DNA of 64,000 nucleotides from Mesorhizobium sp. (GCA_004020365.1 SAQR01000004.1:177837-241836); one strand, 5' to 3'; positions 1 to 8,597 are shown, numbered from the stretch's first letter. The notes: generated from the letters alone by a model not told the origin. Numbers and translations are program-made.

Positions 1-60
1 GCACGCCGCGACGAAATCCGGCGCGCGGGCCGCCGCGGAATAGTTCGTCGGACGTCAACG

Positions 61-456
61 TCAATCGCTTTTGGCCGCCAGCGACAGCAGCGGCAGGGCT
101 GGTGCGTAGGATTCATAACCTTCGCCGTCGGCGACGCCGAAAGTGACGATCGGGTCGATGCCGTTCGCGCTGAAGGTGACGGTGCCGTCATCCTGCTCAC
201 GCCAGAATTTCGCGCGCTCGATGCCGGGCAAGACCTGGCGGCAATTCGCAGTGACCGTCAACAGCGACAGGCCATGCGCAACCTGAGAGCCGCGCTTGAC
301 CGCGCAGGACGCTTCGTCGCCATTGGCCACCAGCCTGTAGTCGCCGGGCGACTGCGCTGACTCGTCGGCTGTGCGGCCTTCGCTTCCGCCGCTGTAAAAC
401 AGCTGAATGCTGCCGAACAGCGCGACCGCTGCTATCAATGCAGCAAGTGCTTTCAT
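61..456 (-). CDS. Small exported protein, AprI/Inh-like
   Basis: 131 aa with an N-terminal hydrophobic segment (residues 3-20, MKALAALIAAVALFG) that reads as a signal peptide or membrane anchor. The rest contains 'YRLV', two cysteines (about residues 51 and 72) and 'FWREQDDGTVTF', resembling the small beta-barrel of the AprI/Inh metalloprotease-inhibitor family. The start is set by a GGAGG six bases upstream of the ATG. Role by family only: an envelope protein or protease inhibitor. No neighbouring metalloprotease is visible, so the substrate is unknown. Sure that it is a gene, unsure of the function. Confidence 0.7.
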   Translation of the reverse strand: MKALAALIAAVALFGSIQLFYSGGSEGRTADESAQSPGDYRLVANGDEASCAVKRGSQVAHGLSLLTVTANCRQVLPGIERAKFWREQDDGTVTFSANGIDPIVTFGVADGEGYESYAPALPLLSLAAKSD

Positions 457-547
457 CTGCGTCCTCCAATTGTTTGGCGATAGATGAAGAATGGTTTCAA
501 AAGCGTTAAGCCATCGTTAATCGTTAACAAATAGGAAAGCGTGCCGC

Positions 548-1531
548 TCAGCTGCGCGCCTTGACCTTTTGCGTTTCCGGCACCGGCGTCAGCGCCCTCC
601 GTTCCGAAAACCAGGAAATCAGATTGTCGACGCACAGATCGGCCATGGCGCGGCGGGTATGTTCCGAAGCCGAGCCGACATGCGGCAAAAGTGAGGTGTT
701 GGGGGCGGCGAGCAGCGCCGGCGGCACGTTCGGCTCGTCGGCGAAGACGTCGAGCCCGGCAGCGGCGATGGTGCCGCCGGCAAGCGCCGCGGCAAGAGCT
801 GCCTCATCCACCGTGCTGCCGCGGCCGATGTTGACGAAGACGCCATTCGGGCCGAGCGCCGACAGGATCTCGGCGTTGACCGCCTTTTCCGTCGAAGCGC
901 CGCCGGGCGCCACCGAGATCAGCGTATCGACCGCCTCGGCAAGGCCTTTCAGCGTGCCGTGGTATTCGTAGGGCAGGCCTTCGACCCGGTGCCGGTTGTG
1001 GTAGGCGATCGGCAGCCCAAACGCCTCCAACCGGCGCGCAATGGCAAGGCCGATGCGGCCCATGCCGAAAATGCCAGCACGACGGTCGCGCAAGGTCAGT
1101 CGGCTCAAGCGATAGTTGCCGTTGCGTGCCCAACTGCCGTCGCGCAGCCAGCTCTCAGCGCGCGGCAACTCGCGGACGGTGTTGATCAAAAGCCCGATCG
1201 CCGTATCGGCGACCTCCTCGGTCAGCACATCTGGCGTGTTGGTGACCATGACGCCGCGCTGCGCTGCGTGACGGGCATCGACCGAATCATAGCCGACGCC
1301 GAAATTGGCGATGATCTCTAGATTCGGCAGCGCGTCGATGAGGGCTGAGTTGATCCCGCCAAAGGCGGCAATGCCGCGCACCGTCCGGCGCATCTCGTTG
1401 GTGACCAGCGACGCATCAGGCCGTTCGATCCAGGCGCGGCTGAACGTCCGGTCGATGCGGCCGACCGCGTGTTCGTTGAATTGGCCCGGCACCAGAATAG
1501 CGACTGATTGCTGCTGTTCGGCTTTCGTCAT
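548..1531 (-). CDS. D-isomer-specific 2-hydroxyacid dehydrogenase
   Basis: 327 aa NAD(P)-dependent dehydrogenase of the glyoxylate/hydroxypyruvate reductase type. The Rossmann glycine motif GMGRIG is at residues 156-161. The catalytic trio is present: Arg237 (NIGRGS), Glu266 (DEP) and His284 (LLPHVG). Length is normal for the family. Its ATG overlaps the stop of the upstream LacI-type regulator by ATGA (1528-1531), so the two are translationally coupled and the regulator probably controls this enzyme. Likely reaction: reversible reduction of a 2-keto acid such as glyoxylate or hydroxypyruvate in the cytoplasm. The exact substrate cannot be read from sequence. Confidence 0.88.
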   Translation of the reverse strand: MTKAEQQQSVAILVPGQFNEHAVGRIDRTFSRAWIERPDASLVTNEMRRTVRGIAAFGGINSALIDALPNLEIIANFGVGYDSVDARHAAQRGVMVTNTPDVLTEEVADTAIGLLINTVRELPRAESWLRDGSWARNGNYRLSRLTLRDRRAGIFGMGRIGLAIARRLEAFGLPIAYHNRHRVEGLPYEYHGTLKGLAEAVDTLISVAPGGASTEKAVNAEILSALGPNGVFVNIGRGSTVDEAALAAALAGGTIAAAGLDVFADEPNVPPALLAAPNTSLLPHVGSASEHTRRAMADLCVDNLISWFSERRALTPVPETQKVKARS

Positions 1532-2550
1532 GCACGTTCCACTGGTTTGCCGGTTGACTGGCGCACATGCAGCTCCGGCTTGATCAGTTCCTGCGATGGT
1601 CGCACCATCTGCCCGTTGAGCTTGTCAAGCAGCGCGCTGGCGGCGCGGCGACCGACTTCACGCTGGCCATTCCACACGGTGGTCAGCGCCGGCGTCGCGA
1701 TCGCCGCTTCCTCGAGATCGTCATAGCCGGTCACGGATATGTCAATGCCCGGCACCAGCCCGGCGCGTGCAATGCCGTTCATCAGACCGATGGCGACGAG
1801 GTCGTTCCAGCAGCAGGCCGCGGTCGGCTTGTCCTTCAGCGCCAGGAACTGCCCGGCGGCCTCGAAGCCAGCCTGTTTGGTGCGCGGCCCGGGGATGCGC
1901 CAGGACGGCCTGACCTCCAGCCCTGCCGCCTCCATGGCGTTGACATAGCCCTGGTAGCGGTCGCGGCCGGTCGAGGTCTGGTCGGTGCCACCGATCATGG
2001 CGATGCGTTTATGGCCGAGCGAGATCAAATGGTTGGTGGCCAGCCCGGTGCCATAGGCATCGTCGCCGCGAAACACCGGCACGTCAGCGCCTTCGACGGT
2101 GCGGGCGATCAGCACCGCCGGCAGGCCGTTTTCCTCGGCCATGAAGATGTCTTCGGGCGGCGTGCCGATGGCCGGCGACATGATGACGCCGTCGGCGCCA
2201 AGCTGCAAAAGCGTGTCTATGAAGGTGCGCTGCTTTTCGAGCTGGTCGTAATGGTTCGACAGGATGAAGGTCTGCCGGCTGCGGTCGAGCTCGCTTTCGA
2301 TCGAGCGCAGGATCTCGGCGAAAAACGGATTCATGATGTCGTGGACGACGACGCCGACGATGCCCGAACGCGAGGTGCGCAGGCTGGCGGCGCGGCGATT
2401 GTAGATATAGCCGATGGCGCGCGCATGTTCCTTGATGCGGTCGCGGGTGAGTCCCGCAACCAGCGGGCTGTCGCGCAGGGCCAGCGAGACCGTGGCCGTG
2501 GACACACCGAGCGCATCCGCGATCGTCGAAAGCTTGATCTTCTGTGCCAG
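1528..2550 (-). CDS. LacI-family transcriptional regulator (start uncertain, possibly CTG)
   Basis: LacI/GalR repressor: N-terminal helix-turn-helix with recognition helix 'STATVSLAL', hinge region, then a periplasmic-binding-protein-like effector domain. The first standard start codon in frame is the GTG at 2505, which begins in the middle of the HTH and would remove helix 1. The reading frame continues upstream and encodes the missing helix (KIKLSTIADALGV), but between the upstream stop (about 2624) and 2505 there is no ATG, GTG or TTG. A CTG at 2550-2548, ten bases after a GGGGGA Shine-Dalgarno-like run (2566-2561), is the best candidate and gives 340 aa. The gene is coupled to the downstream dehydrogenase by ATGA. 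A rhizobial repeat abuts the start region. Confidence 0.8.
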   Translation of the reverse strand: MAQKIKLSTIADALGVSTATVSLALRDSPLVAGLTRDRIKEHARAIGYIYNRRAASLRTSRSGIVGVVVHDIMNPFFAEILRSIESELDRSRQTFILSNHYDQLEKQRTFIDTLLQLGADGVIMSPAIGTPPEDIFMAEENGLPAVLIARTVEGADVPVFRGDDAYGTGLATNHLISLGHKRIAMIGGTDQTSTGRDRYQGYVNAMEAAGLEVRPSWRIPGPRTKQAGFEAAGQFLALKDKPTAACCWNDLVAIGLMNGIARAGLVPGIDISVTGYDDLEEAAIATPALTTVWNGQREVGRRAASALLDKLNGQMVRPSQELIKPELHVRQSTGKPVERA

Positions 2551-2572
2551 CGCCTTGCGCTCCCCCGACGAT

Positions 2573-2632
2573 CTAGAGCTGATCCATGATCTCCAGCGAA
2601 AGCCGGATGCCCGTTTTCGGAATCATGATCTA
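2573..2632. repeat. Rhizobial intergenic repeat, about 60 bp
   Basis: Read on the minus strand this begins TAGATCATGATTCCGAAAAC and closes with GAGATCATGGATCAGCTCTA, so its ends are imperfect inverted repeats. It resembles the short element ('agagcatgatcccgaaaa...') common between genes in Rhizobiales; that match is from memory of the element. It lies directly upstream of the LacI gene and may have displaced the original start of that gene. Confidence 0.55.
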
Positions 2633-2673
2633 AACAGTTTAAACGCGGCCTTATGCCACCCTTCCGAAACAAA

Positions 2674-2796
2674 TCAAAGTTTTTTTGCCAGCGCCTCCAC
2701 CTCGACGTCGATGGCAGCGCGGTTGCGCACGCGAAGCCGGTGCTCGCGATGAACGATACAAAGGCCGCTGGCGACGATGACGGCAGCCCCGAGGCA
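2674..2796 (-). pseudogene. C-terminal remnant of an EamA/DMT-type transporter
   Basis: On the minus strand a 40-codon stretch reads LGAAVIVASGL, then HREHRLRVR and a charged tail ending in a normal stop. A last transmembrane helix followed by an arginine-rich cytoplasmic tail is typical of the C-terminus of EamA (drug/metabolite) transporters. A TGA (2799-2797) interrupts the frame directly before it, and no start codon or remaining helices exist, so the gene has been reduced to its end. It follows the DUF2000 gene, and DUF2000, AraC and EamA genes often occur together, which supports the reading. The fragment is short, so this is a moderate call. Confidence 0.45.
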
Positions 2797-2825
2797 TCAA
2801 CAGGATGAACCAGTGTCGATATGCA

Positions 2826-3233
2826 TCAGGGATGCATGCGGGCACCCTTGGTGATCTTGTCGACAAGCTTCTTTTCGGCGCGCAGCGCGATGCCGACGAC
2901 CTTGGCGTCGTCGGGTGCGAATTCGGCAAAGACGGCGCGGTTCGCCGCGTCGTGGCCGGTCGAAAACATTTCCTCGACGTAGAGCGAGGTCGTCACACCG
3001 CGCTCCAGCGCTCGCCGGTGGATCGCACTGAGCGTCGAGCGATCGGCCGAAAGCACGATGATCGGCTGGATCGAAAGCGGATTGTAGATATTGCCGGCGC
3101 GGTCGCGATAGGGTTCGCCGATGATGTCGTTATACTGCGCGACGATGCCGCTGGTCAGGAACGCGGTGACGTTGAGCTTTTGCCAGACGGGAAGGTCGTC
3201 CTGCAGCACGATTGCAAATTTGGTGTCGAACAT
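2826..3233 (-). CDS. DUF2000 family protein
   Basis: 135 aa soluble protein beginning MFDTKFAIVLQDDLPVWQKLN, the pattern of DUF2000 proteins, which are related in fold to peptidyl-tRNA hydrolase 2. An upstream in-frame start (3269) would overlap the divergent AraC gene, so 3233 is preferred. It leaves only 17 bp between the two start codons, meaning promoters must lie inside the neighbouring coding sequence. Biochemical role unknown. The neighbouring AraC regulator probably controls it. Confidence 0.75.
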   Translation of the reverse strand: MFDTKFAIVLQDDLPVWQKLNVTAFLTSGIVAQYNDIIGEPYRDRAGNIYNPLSIQPIIVLSADRSTLSAIHRRALERGVTTSLYVEEMFSTGHDAANRAVFAEFAPDDAKVVGIALRAEKKLVDKITKGARMHP

Positions 3234-3250
3234 GAGACATTTGCCATTCG

Positions 3251-4141
3251 GTGAATGAAGCGATGTCACACGGTCTAGATGGCGAGGCCTTTCTGGGTCT
3301 TGGACGTTTGTGCGTTGGCGCGGCTGAGAACTGCGTCATCTCGGCGCCCGATTGCGTCGGAATGGAGCGTATCGAGGCCCGGTTCCACGGCAGCGCCTTC
3401 GATCTCCATCGTCACGATACCTACGCCATCGGCGTGACGCTGCATGGCGTCCAGACCTTCCGGTATCGCGGCGCGACGCATCACAGCCTGCCCGGCCAGA
3501 TTATCGTGCTCCATCCCGACGAATTGCACGATGGCGGCGCCGGCACAGAAGACGGTTTGCGTTACAGGATGCTTTATCTGGAGCCGTCCATCGTGCTGGA
3601 CTGCCTCGATCGGACAGGCGCGTCGCTGCCTTTCGTCAGGCATGCCGTGGTGACGGATCCTGTTTTCCGCACGCGGCTGCTTTCGGCGCTCGGGCCGTTG
3701 GACCAGAAGCTGGACGATCTGTTTGTCGCCGACTTCGTTGCGCAATTGATGCAAAGCCTGGCACGGCATTCAGGCCTGCCGCCGAAACCGATCCCAAGGA
3801 CAGCGTGGCGGGCAGTCAGCCTGGCACGCGACTATCTGGAAGAGAATGTTTTCCGTACCGTCCGTTCCGAGGAACTGGAGGCTATCACCGGGCTCGATCG
3901 CTACGCCCTGTCGCGGCATTTCCGTGCCGCTTTCTTCACCAGTCCGCACCGCTTTCTCTTGATGCGCCGGCTTCAGCGAGCACGCCGCATGATAGAGGCG
4001 AGCGAGTCATTGGCTGAGATCGCCATAGCGGCCGGTTTCAACGACCAAAGTCATTTCAGCAGGCACTTCAAGAAGGCGTTCGGTGTCACGCCGGGCCGCT
4101 GGTCGGCATTGGTCCATGGATCGTCAACAGCCGCTGCCTGA
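3251..4141 (+). CDS. AraC-family transcriptional regulator
   Basis: About 296 aa. An N-terminal cupin-type sensing domain ('RHDTYAIGVTLHGVQTFRYRG', HPDELHDG) is followed by a C-terminal AraC double HTH (about residues 190-290), including 'LAEIAIAAGFNDQSHFSRHFKKAFGVTPGRW'. Start is GTG 3251, or ATG 3263 four codons later; neither has a strong Shine-Dalgarno. It is divergent from the DUF2000 gene and ends 16 bp from the convergent MarR gene. Probably regulates the divergent gene and formerly the degraded transporter. The effector is not predictable. Confidence 0.9.
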   Translation: MNEAMSHGLDGEAFLGLGRLCVGAAENCVISAPDCVGMERIEARFHGSAFDLHRHDTYAIGVTLHGVQTFRYRGATHHSLPGQIIVLHPDELHDGGAGTEDGLRYRMLYLEPSIVLDCLDRTGASLPFVRHAVVTDPVFRTRLLSALGPLDQKLDDLFVADFVAQLMQSLARHSGLPPKPIPRTAWRAVSLARDYLEENVFRTVRSEELEAITGLDRYALSRHFRAAFFTSPHRFLLMRRLQRARRMIEASESLAEIAIAAGFNDQSHFSRHFKKAFGVTPGRWSALVHGSSTAAA

Positions 4142-4157
4142 TGGCGTCAGCCGCGGA

Positions 4158-4628
4158 TCATTCGTCGGCGTCGATCTCATCATCGACGAGAACCATCTCT
4201 CCGTTCGAGAGGTTCGCCTCAACGCGGGCGAGCAGCTTGAACAGCGCCTTCTGGTCCTTTTTATCGAGCCCCTTCAGCGCCTGCTTCTCGGTCTTCTTCA
4301 CCGATTTCTCGATGGCATGAATGATTTCGCGGCCAGTGTCGGTCAGAAAGATATGCGCCTGGCGGGCATCGGCGGAAGAAGCCCGCTTTTCCAGAAATCC
4401 CTGCGCCTGCAGCCGGTTAATGGTCTTGGTGATGGTCGGCGGGCGAACACCGAGGCGACCGGCAAGATTGCCGGGCGTCTGCCCGTCCTCACGGTCGAGC
4501 GCCAGCATTATCTGGTCCTGGCCGGCATAGAAGCCGTGCGCCAAAAGCCGCGCGGCGAGTGCCGTACGCGCCAGCCGCGCCGCCGAATGCAGCCGGCTCA
4601 TTGTCGCAGTCTTGTCCGCCTTGGCCAT
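4158..4628 (-). CDS. MarR-family transcriptional regulator
   Basis: 156 aa winged-helix regulator: 'GNLAGRLGVRPPTITKTINRLQAQGFLEKRASSADARQAHIFLTDTGRE' is the MarR recognition helix and wing. Two ATGs are close; the inner one (4628) has a better-placed GAGG (eight bases upstream) than the one at 4634. It lies downstream, on the same strand, of a secreted intradiol dioxygenase (4850-5578) with 221 bp between them, so it may sense an aromatic acid. That link is inference from position. Confidence 0.88.
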   Translation of the reverse strand: MAKADKTATMSRLHSAARLARTALAARLLAHGFYAGQDQIMLALDREDGQTPGNLAGRLGVRPPTITKTINRLQAQGFLEKRASSADARQAHIFLTDTGREIIHAIEKSVKKTEKQALKGLDKKDQKALFKLLARVEANLSNGEMVLVDDEIDADE

Positions 4629-4849
4629 GGTCATCCCTCTTCAGCCGAACCGGTACGAACAGCATAGAGCCAGCCGCCCGGTTGGCAATCGACGAGTCAA
4701 AAAGATCCGGCTTTGCAAAACAGCTTTGCCGGCAAGCAATGCGGTGTCCGCCGTGGCTAATGCCAGATGATTATTTCAGTTAGATGACAAACGACTTTTC
4801 GCCTGAGGTGGACGGTTCGGCAGGAGCGCCGCACACCCGATGCGGGACT

Positions 4850-5578
4850 CTAGTCAGCCTTCACCGCGACGATCATCAAGGCCTGGTAGGCGTCCGCCAC
4901 CTCACGCAGCGCCGCCTGCGAAAGCGGCCCGGCGCGCCGTGCGATACCGTCCCTGGCGTTCGACGTATCCCGCTTGCCGGACCGGTCGGTGTAGGGCGCG
5001 ACGGTAGTGAATATCTGCTCGCTCAGGCCGTCGGGGAAAAACAGCTGGCCGGTCATCACCGAATTGTCGTTGGGGAAGACTTTGAAATGGATGTGGGTGG
5101 TGCGGCCGCGATACCAGCCGGGATAGATGGTGGCGAACGAGACGATGCCTCTGTCATCGGTCTTTTGCCAACCGCGCAGAAAACTCTGGCCTGACGTATC
5201 GACATCCTGGCCGTCGCCTTGTCCCGGATAGCCTGAATAATGGCCTTGGGCGTCGCAGTGCCAGATATCGACCCGCGCACCGGCAAGCGGCCGGCAGCCT
5301 GCGTCGACGACCTGCAACCGCAGATTGAGGGCAACGCCCGCTTTGCCTTCGGTGATATCGGCGCGTTCGAGTTTCGGGTCGAAATAGAACGGGCCCTCGG
5401 TCGCTTCCGGTGTGATCGCGCAGACGCCGGCGCCGCTTTCGAACAGGGCAAGCCCGGCATAGAGCGAGGCCTGCTGGGCCAGCGCGATGCCCGGCAGAAA
5501 GACACCGCCCGCGCTGACGGCAATGAGGCCAAGCGTCTGGCGCCGGCTCAACGGCAAGGAGGACGGTTTGTCGGACAT
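4850..5578 (-). CDS. Exported intradiol ring-cleavage dioxygenase (Tat substrate)
   Basis: 242 aa. The N-terminus (SRRQTLGLIAVSAGG, cleavage near ALAQ-Q) is a twin-arginine signal peptide, so a folded metalloprotein is exported. The catalytic domain has the non-haem Fe(III) ligands of the protocatechuate 3,4-dioxygenase/catechol 1,2-dioxygenase family: Tyr65 (EGPFY), Tyr156, His162 and His164 (PGWYRGRTTHIHF). It acts on a dihydroxylated aromatic ring, but as a lone exported protein its substrate is unknown and it is unlikely to be part of the cytoplasmic beta-ketoadipate pathway. The MarR gene downstream may regulate it. Confidence 0.85.
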   Translation of the reverse strand: MSDKPSSLPLSRRQTLGLIAVSAGGVFLPGIALAQQASLYAGLALFESGAGVCAITPEATEGPFYFDPKLERADITEGKAGVALNLRLQVVDAGCRPLAGARVDIWHCDAQGHYSGYPGQGDGQDVDTSGQSFLRGWQKTDDRGIVSFATIYPGWYRGRTTHIHFKVFPNDNSVMTGQLFFPDGLSEQIFTTVAPYTDRSGKRDTSNARDGIARRAGPLSQAALREVADAYQALMIVAVKAD

Positions 5579-5609
5579 CCGGCGCCTCTTTTGGTTTTCT
5601 TTCGAGCAA

Positions 5610-5634
5610 GCTGCCTAGGTCTTATCTAGGCAGC
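5610..5634. promoter_or_regulatory. 9-bp inverted repeat upstream of the dioxygenase gene
   Basis: GCTGCCTAG and CTAGGCAGC are perfect inverted copies separated by seven bases (GTCTTAT). The site sits 32 bp upstream of the dioxygenase ATG, where a repressor would block its promoter. MarR proteins bind palindromes of this kind, so the MarR at 4158-4628 is a candidate. No second copy is seen at the marR start. Confidence 0.4.
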
Positions 5635-5717
5635 GAGGCCAGCCAACGCCAATGAAAACCCGGCAATGTTGGGAAAGTCCGGCAATGTTGTCGACCTGTT
5701 TGGCCCATCGGTTGCCA

Positions 5718-5731
5718 CGTGCAAAAGCACG
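5718..5731. promoter_or_regulatory. Short inverted repeat upstream of the CobW-like gene
   Basis: CGTGC-AAAA-GCACG, 45 bp upstream of the ATG at 5776. It is short enough to be chance. If real it would be an operator for the metallochaperone gene. It does not look like a classical Zur box. Confidence 0.2.
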
Positions 5732-5775
5732 ACGCGCATCCTATATGGGGCCAACAATCCTTTTCGAGGCCCATC

Positions 5776-6837
5776 ATGAGCGATGCACAGACGACGCAAA
5801 TCCCCGTAACCGTTCTCACCGGCTATCTCGGCGCCGGCAAGACGACGCTGCTAAACCGCATCCTTTCGGAAAACCACGGCAAGCGCTACGCCGTCATCGT
5901 CAATGAGTTCGGTGAGATCGGCATCGACAACGAGCTGATCGTGGAATCCGACGAGGAAATTTACGAGATGAACAATGGTTGCGTCTGCTGCACGGTGCGC
6001 GGCGACCTGATCCGCGTCGTCGAGGGCTTGATGCGCCGGCCAGGCCGCTTCGACGCCATCGTGATCGAGACGACCGGCCTCGCCGATCCGGTGCCGGTGG
6101 CGCAGACCTTCTTCATGGACGACGACGTGCGCTCCAAGACCAGGCTCGACGCGGTGGTGGCGCTGGTCGACGCCAAGCACCTGCCGTTGCGGCTGAAGGA
6201 TTCCCGCGAAGCCGAGGATCAGATCGCCTTTGCCGATGTCGTCGTGCTCAACAAGACCGATCTCGTCACGCCGGAGGAACTGAGCAAGGTCGAGGCGACG
6301 ATCCGCGCGATCAACCCGGCGGCCCGGATCCACCGCACCACGCGCGCCGGCTTGGCGCTGTCCGAGGTGCTCGACCGCGGCGCCTTCGACCTTTCCCGGG
6401 CGTTGGAGAACGATCCGCATTTCCTCGAGGCGCGTGACGACCACGACCATCACGACCATGACGGGCACGATCATGACGGGCATCATCACCATGACGGGCA
6501 TGACCACCATGATCACGCGCACCCGTCCGATATCCACGACGTGACGGTGCAGTCGGTGTCGTTGCGGGGCGGCGAGATGGACCCGAAAAAATTCTTCCCC
6601 TGGATCGAGAAGATCACCCAGATGGAAGGCCCGAACATCCTGCGCCTGAAAGGGATTATCGCGCTTAAAGGCGATGACGAGCGCTACGTCATCCAGGGCG
6701 TGCACATGATCATCGAGGGCGACCACCAGCGCGCCTGGAAGGACGGCGAGAAGCACGAGAGCCGGCTGGTGTTCATCGGCCGCGAACTCGACGCCGAGCG
6801 GCTGAAGAAGAGTTTTGATGCCTGCCAGGCCGCTTGA
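5776..6837 (+). CDS. CobW/COG0523-family GTPase metallochaperone
   Basis: 353 aa. Walker A GYLGAGKT at residues 16-23, the metal-binding CxCC motif (NGCVCC, Cys69/71/72), and GTP-specificity 'NKTD'. A histidine/aspartate-rich loop (about residues 220-255, runs of HDHHDHDGH) precedes the C-terminal CobW_C domain. This build is typical of COG0523 G3E GTPases that deliver zinc, or less often cobalt or other metals. Start chosen at 5776 because a GAGG lies seven bases upstream; the frame extends further upstream without a ribosome site. No cobalamin biosynthesis genes are adjacent, so a zinc role is more likely than CobW proper. Confidence 0.88.
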   Translation: MSDAQTTQIPVTVLTGYLGAGKTTLLNRILSENHGKRYAVIVNEFGEIGIDNELIVESDEEIYEMNNGCVCCTVRGDLIRVVEGLMRRPGRFDAIVIETTGLADPVPVAQTFFMDDDVRSKTRLDAVVALVDAKHLPLRLKDSREAEDQIAFADVVVLNKTDLVTPEELSKVEATIRAINPAARIHRTTRAGLALSEVLDRGAFDLSRALENDPHFLEARDDHDHHDHDGHDHDGHHHHDGHDHHDHAHPSDIHDVTVQSVSLRGGEMDPKKFFPWIEKITQMEGPNILRLKGIIALKGDDERYVIQGVHMIIEGDHQRAWKDGEKHESRLVFIGRELDAERLKKSFDACQAA

Positions 6838-6873
6838 TTTCCAGGCCTTATAACGCTAGCGCTGCACGTTCTT

Positions 6874-6940
6874 TCCTTCTCCCCTTTGTGGGAGAAGGTG
6901 GCCGAGCGAAGCTCGGTTGGATGAGGGGTGTTCCAGCTTG
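6874..6940. repeat. Palindromic intergenic repeat, copy 1
   Basis: CCTTCTCCCC..GGGAGAAGG stem, then GCCGAGC..GCTCGG stem and a GGATGAGGGGTGTTCCAGCTT tail. The same order of elements is seen at 34558-34700, and related CTCCCC/GGGGAG palindromes occur at 18739, 21511 and 57712. It fills the gap between the CobW-like and WD40 genes. Confidence 0.75.
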
Positions 6941-6992
6941 GCAACGACGGCACTCCGTCCAGCACCAGCCGAAATCTCGAATGGAATCTCCC

Positions 6993-7967
6993 ATGCCTAC
7001 AGTCGCCCCGCTTGATCTCCAGGGACATTGCATCGCCGCCGTCTTTCTTGACGACGTGCCGCATTTCGCGCTGGCCGACGGCACGATCCATCGGCTGGAC
7101 CATGGCCACAAGACGGCGCAGGCCAATGACGGGCTGCTCGCCGCCTTCCACGATGCGGCCAACGACCGGCTGATCACCGGCGGCGAGGACGGCAAGATTT
7201 TTTCCGTTACCGCCGGCGGCAATGCGGCAGAACTGGCCAGCGCCGGGAAGAAATGGATCACAAGCGTCGCCGCTGGACCACAAGGCGCGGTCGCCTATGC
7301 CTCGGGCAAGATCGCCTTCGTGCGTTTCGCCGACGGCAAGATCAAGGAATTCTTGCATCCGCGTTCGGTCGAGGGGCTGGCGTTCTCGCCCAAGGGCATG
7401 CGTTTCGGCGTCGCCCGCTACAATGGCGCGACGCTGCATTTCCCGGCGGCGAACGGTAAGCCGGTCGAGCTGGAATGGGCCGGCGCCCATACCGGCATCA
7501 CCTTCTCGCCGGATGGCGCCTTCCTCGTCACCACCATGCAGGAGAACGCGCTGCATGGCTGGAAGCTCGCCGATGGCAAGCACATGCGGATGAGCGGCTA
7601 TCCCGGCAAAGTCAAAAGCCTGTCGTGGGCGCCCAAGGGAAAATGGCTGGCCAGTTCTGGCGCCCCGGCGGCGATCGTCTGGCCGTTTTCGGGCAAGGAC
7701 GGGCCGATGGGCAAGGCACCGCTGGAACTCGGCACGCGCGGCAACGCCATGGTGACCTCGGTCGCATGCCATCCAAGCCAGGATGTCGTCGCCGTCGGCT
7801 ATGACGACGGCATGGTGATGGCGGTGCGTTTCGCCGACGCCAAGGAGGTGCTTCTGCGCCGACCGGGTAAGGGCGCCATTACCTCGATGATGTGGGACAA
7901 GCAAGAACGCCGCGTCGCCTTCGGCAGCGCCGCCGGCGACTGCGGCGTCATCGATATCTCCGCATAG
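6993..7967 (+). CDS. WD40-repeat protein
   Basis: About 324 aa from ATG 6993 (ATG 6981 is the alternative). Consecutive beta-propeller blades with motifs such as 'GLAFSPKGMRFGVARYNG', 'GITFSPDGAFLVTTMQENALHGWKLADG' and 'SLSWAPKGKWLASSG' show a WD40 propeller of about seven blades. No signal peptide. WD40 proteins are usually binding scaffolds, and the partner is unknown. It lies next to the CobW-like gene, an association I recall from other rhizobia, but a functional link is not proven. Confidence 0.8.
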   Translation: MPTVAPLDLQGHCIAAVFLDDVPHFALADGTIHRLDHGHKTAQANDGLLAAFHDAANDRLITGGEDGKIFSVTAGGNAAELASAGKKWITSVAAGPQGAVAYASGKIAFVRFADGKIKEFLHPRSVEGLAFSPKGMRFGVARYNGATLHFPAANGKPVELEWAGAHTGITFSPDGAFLVTTMQENALHGWKLADGKHMRMSGYPGKVKSLSWAPKGKWLASSGAPAAIVWPFSGKDGPMGKAPLELGTRGNAMVTSVACHPSQDVVAVGYDDGMVMAVRFADAKEVLLRRPGKGAITSMMWDKQERRVAFGSAAGDCGVIDISA

Positions 7968-7977
7968 ACGGAGGTCG

Positions 7978-8430
7978 CTACTCGGCCCCGCAGGAGACTT
8001 TGCCGGTCAACGCGGCAGGCATGCCGTCGCCACCGGCGTCAGCCGTGCCCTCGTAGATGGCGAGTGAATAGCGCCCGTCATAGACGCCCTCTTCGCCGGC
8101 TTTGGTCAGGATCGTCAATTCGACAGAGCTGTAGGTGTTGGCGACTTCGTGTTCGCGATAGACCAACAGCCGCAGTTCCTCGTCGTCGAGCCAGTATTGC
8201 GTGAGGTTGGAATCCTCGAACACTGTCTTGCGCAAATCGTCGCCGACGGGCCTGCCGAGAATTTCGAGATCGCCGCGGAAATTGAACGTTGGACCGCCCA
8301 TGCCTCTGGTGACGCCAGCTTCGACCTGGAAATTCACCGCCGCATCCTCGGTCGAGCACCAGATGCCGCCGGTGGCGAACGCCGAGCCGGCCGACAACAG
8401 CAGCGCCGTTACACACAAGATCGTCCGCAT
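7978..8430 (-). CDS. Exported hypothetical protein
   Basis: 150 aa with a clear signal peptide (MRTILCVTALLLSAGSAFA). The mature part has two cysteines ('GGIWCSTED' and 'GKVSCGAE') that could form a disulphide. ATG 8430 is chosen because a GGGGGAAG lies just upstream; the longer frame would need a TTG. I do not recognise a family. It ends 10 bp from the convergent WD40 gene. Confidence 0.65.
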   Translation of the reverse strand: MRTILCVTALLLSAGSAFATGGIWCSTEDAAVNFQVEAGVTRGMGGPTFNFRGDLEILGRPVGDDLRKTVFEDSNLTQYWLDDEELRLLVYREHEVANTYSSVELTILTKAGEEGVYDGRYSLAIYEGTADAGGDGMPAALTGKVSCGAE

Positions 8431-8597
8431 CTTTTCTTCCCCCAAGCCACAACCCTGTCCGCATTGATGCTGGAGGATGCCCTCAGGTCAAGCTCCGGTC
8501 CTCTTCACCGCGGCCGCTGAACCAATACAGGGCGGCCGCGCGGCCAATTGCGGTTCCGGACGCCGATTGGCTAGAGTGACCTGCGAGAGGGGCCTTC

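Noticed and set aside
5776-6837. True cobalamin-synthesis CobW
   Set aside because: No cob genes nearby, and a long His-rich loop with the CxCC motif is shared by zinc-type COG0523 proteins; left as CobW-family.
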